64,000 nucleotides of DNA from Coniella vitis. Taxonomy: Eukaryota > Ascomycota > Sordariomycetes > Diaporthales > Schizoparmaceae. The stretch is from NCBI GenBank assembly GCA_011317545.1, contig WUJK01000003.1, positions 2,418,001 through 2,482,000 of the forward strand, in the 5' to 3' direction. Below, piece by piece: positions 60,182-64,000 of the stretch. The position numbers were made by a program, and so were the translations under genes. Each line of letters begins with the position of its first letter. The stretch's first letter is position 1. Below the pieces are notes generated by a model that saw nothing but the letters and a program-made list of their open reading frames with translations, made no database searches and was not told the DNA's origin.

Positions 60182-61929
60182 TTACGCCTGTATGGGCGAG
60201 CGCTGGTTCGGCAAAGCTGTCACCTTGGCCATGGGCCCAAAGCGTCCAGTAAACGCTCGGATTCTTCGGCCATAGAGGAACAACAGCAAAGACAGCGACA
60301 GGCTAACGTACGAGACCCCGACCAGCTCGCCAAAAGCGCGCTTGATGCCCTGCTGCTTTATCCACTCGGAGATATACGTCGAAATCAAACAAGCAATGAC
60401 GTTGCGGATGATAAAGACGACCACAATCGTCTCACCTGCAATCTATGCAAATCTCAGTACGCGTGCCAGCTGCCATGGCCAGAGGGTGACCCGAGACTTA
60501 CCGGTCGGTACGCATCCACAGCATAGGTTATGACAATGTTGGCAGCTGCTGTGGCCCCGAAGCCCTCCATGCCATAGCCGATCGCTGCGCCACTCCAGTT
60601 GTCCTGAGCAGCGACCACCAGCCCGTACGTCAACATACCCATTGGAGCCACAATGGCCGGAATCAGCATGGCAGGCAATCGAGATTCGGGCTCCGGATGC
60701 TTGCCATGTCGTGCAGCGCTTCTTGTCGCAGTATAGTCAATCAGGCGCCCTCCCGCAAAGAAGGAAAGGAGAGCAAGCCGACACTATGCAGGGTCCATTT
60801 CCACGGCGCGACTGTGAACGTCTGAGAAGCTACCAGCTGTACGGCAATGTTACTGTGTCCAATGTCAGCCGTACGCGATCGCATAGATGTGAAAGAGAAG
60901 ACGCTAATATACTCACCAGCCAATGAAGAGACCGCATATCATGCCAGCAATAATGACAGGTGGATACGCGAAAAGCAAGACCGTCTGAGCTACCCATCCA
61001 AAGAAAGAGGCCTCTCTGTAGAAACCAAGCCCCAAGCCCAGAGAGGACGCCCAAGTCCTTTTTGGCGCATACTCAGACTCGGGCTTTTCAAGATCCCGGG
61101 CTTCTGGTCCAGTCACATGTGCTGTCTCCTTGACGAGAAACAGTGCGACGATGAATGTCGTACCCGAGGGGATTGCCACGACGCTACACATCCACTTCCA
61201 GCCAAGATATTGGGTGATATAGGCATTGAACATCGGACCCAGAAATGCGCCAGATGAAATGGCCAAGTTGAAGAACATCATTGCATGGCCTCGTTCGTGA
61301 AAGAAAAACAGGTCAGCAACCACACTGGGGATAGGTGCATTAGTAGCTGCCGTCAGAAAGTCGCCCACAATTCGCGAGGCCAAAAGACTGCCATATGTCG
61401 TCGAGTAGTAACTCCATATATTCGTCACACAAAGGAAAAGCGTGGAGGCCAGGTATCCAGGCCTCTTGCCGATGATGCGGATAAGAGGCATCCAAACAAG
61501 CGCGCCAAATCCCATAAACAGCACTTGCAACGATGCTTTTAACCAACAGTCAGTACCAAGAAGCCGAGCCCGCCGCACTAAAAAGGTGCTACTTACTCAG
61601 ATAGCTTGCTTCAGTTGACGTCTTCTTGAACTCCTTGACAATGGCAACCGCGGCCACAGTGAAGGCAGAGGAGTTTACGAAGGCCAGGAAGGTGAACCAG
61701 CATATCACCAGATACGTGGTGTATTTCTCCCACTGCGACCAGTTCTACCATTTGGATTAAGATGCCAGCGCAACCAGTGAGCTAGGGGTTTGTATACTCA
61801 CCAACGGTTCGTTTGGGTCGTTGGTAGGCTGAGGCCGCAAGATGACGCCTCTGTTGCTGATTTTCTCCGTGGCGATATCCCCCTCATCAACTTCTTCCTG
61901 GAACAGATCGGCTTCTGTGGTTTCTCCAT
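60182..61929 (-). pseudogene. MFS transporter (DHA-type), frameshifted
   Basis: Five exons with good splice sites are visible: 61929-61802, 61744-61597, 61535-60917, 60852-60502 and 60435-60182. The conserved start of this MFS group (GVILRPQPTNDPNEPL, NWSQWEKYTTYLV) is followed by about 12 membrane segments, SRIVGDFLTAATNAPIPSV (cf. the family R-x-x-x-G motif), a central charged loop (EYAPKRTW) and the C-terminal GRRIRAFTGRFGPM. Two breaks are seen. The ATG at 61929 (MEKPQKP) is one base out of frame with the conserved N-terminal segment. In exon 4 the frame breaks near 60763: it reads LLSFPSLREGA-stop, while one base over reads FFAGGRLIDYTATR and continues normally. Both fit single-base losses. 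A sequencing or assembly error is possible, but the neighbouring gene is also decayed. Its substrate is unknown; its neighbour suggests an aromatic or carboxylic acid. Confidence 0.82.
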
Positions 61930-62601
61930 GGTGATTGCGCGATCAAGCAGTCGTTGCACTGCCTGCAAATTGAAATCCGTGATGCTCTTGCTTGTGAAAA
62001 AGCTCAGCAACATGTGTTAGGGCCTGAGTGCCGCGTTGCATCATGCAGTAATGCAGATGATAAAGTACCGCGGTTCTGGCTGGTCGCCACACAAAGTCAT
62101 GATGATGGATCCTCGACAGTCGTGGCCTCAAGGGGGCCTTTAAGCAGAACAGCCATATGCGCTCTCTGGGCACTGCTTGGAGACGCTACCAACGGACTCG
62201 ATTATCCTATGGTCAGATTATTTCCATCGCCGTGACCAATAATATGGCATTCGTTTGGGAGTGTCATGCGGGTGCTCCTCATTGTTGCGTCCAGTTGCAC
62301 GCAAGCTGGGCCCGGCGGACGAATTCGGCCTATCGCATGCTGCTCGGTCCCTGTCAACGTTCATATCTCGAGCCGATAGAACTGAGTTCTTTGAGCTGCC
62401 TATACTATGGCACATGTCATATTTACCGAGCAGAGCAGTAAGCGAAAGGAGTGCTAACATATACCCACAGCTACGTAACTCGGATATTTGTCCTACAAGG
62501 TATGCGCATAACGCGTGCAAACGAACAGGCTTATTGGAAAGTTTAGAATTGATACCAAACACTTGAGGTCTCCAATCTCCTTCTCCTCGAAATCACCACC
62601 A
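61930..62601. other. Divergent region between the two decayed genes
   Basis: 0.67 kb between the start of the MFS remnant (minus) and the start of the amidohydrolase remnant (plus), the layout of a shared promoter of a small gene pair. No other gene is visible. Confidence 0.5.
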
Positions 62602-63592
62602 ATGACGCCACGTTTTATCACTCTCGAAGAGCACTTCCTCTCCGCAAAAGTGCTAGCCGCCAACGATGCGTCCAAGAACACGTCGGCGGCGAGCATAGGC
62701 CAGAAGATATTCCCGGGAGCCATCAAGCGCCTCCCCGACCTGGGCCCGCTGCGGATCCAAAACATGGACAGCAATAACATCCAGACGCAGGTCGTCTCGC
62801 ACGAGCCTATGGGCGCCGCTCTGACACTGCACCGTGCCCGCGCCATCAATGATCAGCTCGCCGAGGTCTGCGAGGAACATCTGGGCCGCCTCGCAGGGTT
62901 TGCCACTCTGCCGATGGGCACGCCCAGTGCGGTCGCCGACGAGCTGGCGCAATGCGTACGGGAGTTGGACTTTGTCGGCTGCGCTGGTCAGCAATCATGC
63001 TGACGGGAAGTTTTATGATGACACCAAGTATCATGACTTCTGGGGCGCTGCAGAGTCACTCGATGTGCCTGTGTATTTGCACCCGGCGGATCCCAGCACA
63101 GACATGAAGGCCACCCTCTACAACTCACTCAGCATTTCCTCTCTCGACAGTCATGCTCTAGGCATATTTGCCTATGGCTGGCACGCAGAGGTAGCGACAC
63201 ACGTGCTGCGACTCTTTGCAGCAGGTATCTTTGACAAGTTCCCGCGGCTCAAGCTCAGTGTAGGCCACTTCGGGTCATCGCTGCCCATGTGGGTCGACCG
63301 CGTCGCATGAGCTGAGGGACTAGGTACTTTTCAAGGACGCAATCGGAGGCTCATAACGGCATATGCGGAAGATACCTGGATCAGGACCAGTCGGTGTCGG
63401 AGTGTAGATCCGCCGTCGACGATTCTGAGGAATACGGATATGGAGCACGTACTATTTAGTGTTGGTTACCCGTTCACAAGGAACGAAGACGGCGCGATGT
63501 TTATGGAAGCGCTACGTGGGAGTGGGCTTGTGAGCGAGGAGCAATTTGAGGCGATTGCTTGTGAGAATGCGCGTAGATTATTGAGGTTGTAG
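62602..63592 (+). pseudogene. Amidohydrolase-2 / ACMSD-type decarboxylase, decayed
   Basis: It starts at ATG 62602 (MTPRFITLEEHFLSAK), where EEH is the ExH metal-binding start of the family. It runs well to ELDFVG, then one extra base near 62980 throws it out of frame (CAGQQSC-stop), while the +1 frame continues as ALVSNHADGKFYDDTKYHDFW. The metal His in VPVYLHPADP and the His of SVGHFGSSLPMWVDRV follow. A second break is at 63308 (TGA after DRVA). A third shift restores the frame at about NRRLITAY. The last part, TILRNTDMEHVLFSVGYPFT and EQFEAIACENARRLLRL, has Gly where the family has the catalytic Asp (SVDYPF). Relatives include gamma-resorcylate and 2,3-dihydroxybenzoate decarboxylases and ACMSD, all decarboxylating aromatic or muconate acids. 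Multiple lesions plus the lost Asp make it a pseudogene. Confidence 0.88.
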
Positions 63593-64000
63593 AGAGATGG
63601 GGACCCCCTTCTTTCTCGGGGGCACATTGTCCGGGTGAAGATCTTTTGGGGAGCGATGTGGTCTTTGGAGGTGAATGGATATAATAGTTTCTAGAGCGCT
63701 ATGGCCTTCCAAATGTTTCTGCTTTTTTTCTAGGCGGGTATTTGATATTTCACCGTCGTGGATAGCCAACACGCAACATGATTTCTTATCCATAAGCCAG
63801 CCAGTATCATATAGTTTACAGATATCAAACATAAATCCTACGATTCTCGCCTATTACCTCGATATTAACATACACAACCCAGGTCAACCAAGAAACCCCC
63901 AGGCCTTTCCCACACCGCAGGGCAACAATAAAGTCTGTCTCAATCCCAACTTTTCCATCCTCCCTTCCCAATGTTCTCCCGCTTAGCCCCCCCCCCCTGT
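63593..64000. other. Terminal intergenic stretch
   Basis: About 0.4 kb at the right edge, ending in a C run. No gene visible; the short open frames are not supported. Confidence 0.45.

Noticed and set aside
60078..60275. 65-codon plus-strand frame with a membrane-like segment (YIEWLLIIVCILAIYACMG)
   Set aside because: Its second half is antisense to the conserved C-terminus of the MFS gene; the hydrophobic stretch may be a mirror effect. Only the first 35 residues are independent.

Overview
The window is nuclear DNA of a filamentous ascomycete, probably a Sordariomycete; a hypocrealean is my best guess from overall gene style, not a proven placement. The reasons are short spliceosomal introns (about 45-130 bp) with GT..AG ends, a Zn2Cys6 regulator, a fungal-type Nup159, low-complexity CAG/CCG-rich coding tails, and an AT-rich transposon whose damage matches repeat-induced point mutation (RIP, CpA to TpA). 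The host sequence is GC-balanced; the transposon is not.

Layout. 1-150: 3' end of an unrecognised CDS. 1544-6745 (+): a 1718-aa F-box protein with zinc-finger-like motifs. 7979-11563 (-): a large fungal-specific protein. 11564-18159: a 6.6-kb gap with simple repeats. 18160-20833 (+): a Zn2Cys6 regulator. 21721-23174 (-): PER1/PGAP3, GPI-anchor lipid remodelling. 25034-26908 (-): an unrecognised 624-aa protein. 26909-32240: a 5.3-kb gap rich in a recurring 9-mer. 32241-34297 (+): an O-fucosyltransferase-like Golgi/ER enzyme. 34858-39307 (-): NUP159, divergent from the proteasome beta2 gene PUP1 at 39944-40881 (+). 41666-43775 (-): a three-finger C2H2 regulator. 47010-48182 (-): a secreted GH53 endo-galactanase. 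50685-51992 (-): a hypothetical protein. 53140-53972 (-): a membrane-anchored Golgi-type glutaredoxin.

54849-59692 is a structurally complete hAT DNA transposon (perfect 16-bp terminal inverted repeats, 8-bp target duplication). Its transposase is broken by RIP-compatible stops, and it carries a nested, GC-normal inverted-repeat element of about 0.47 kb. Right of it lie two decayed metabolic genes: an MFS transporter (60182-61929, -) and an ACMSD/dihydroxybenzoate-decarboxylase-type amidohydrolase (62602-63592, +). Both have frameshifts and look like the remains of a small catabolic gene pair.

Most genes are housekeeping (proteasome, nuclear pore, GPI remodelling, glycosylation, thiol redox) and share no single pathway. 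The most notable observations are: (1) every difference between the two arms of the nested inverted repeat is a CpA to TpA change on one strand only; (2) the 9-mer TACTATGTA and its complement TACATAGTA occur at least 23 times, always outside genes; (3) the metabolic genes decay right beside the transposon.
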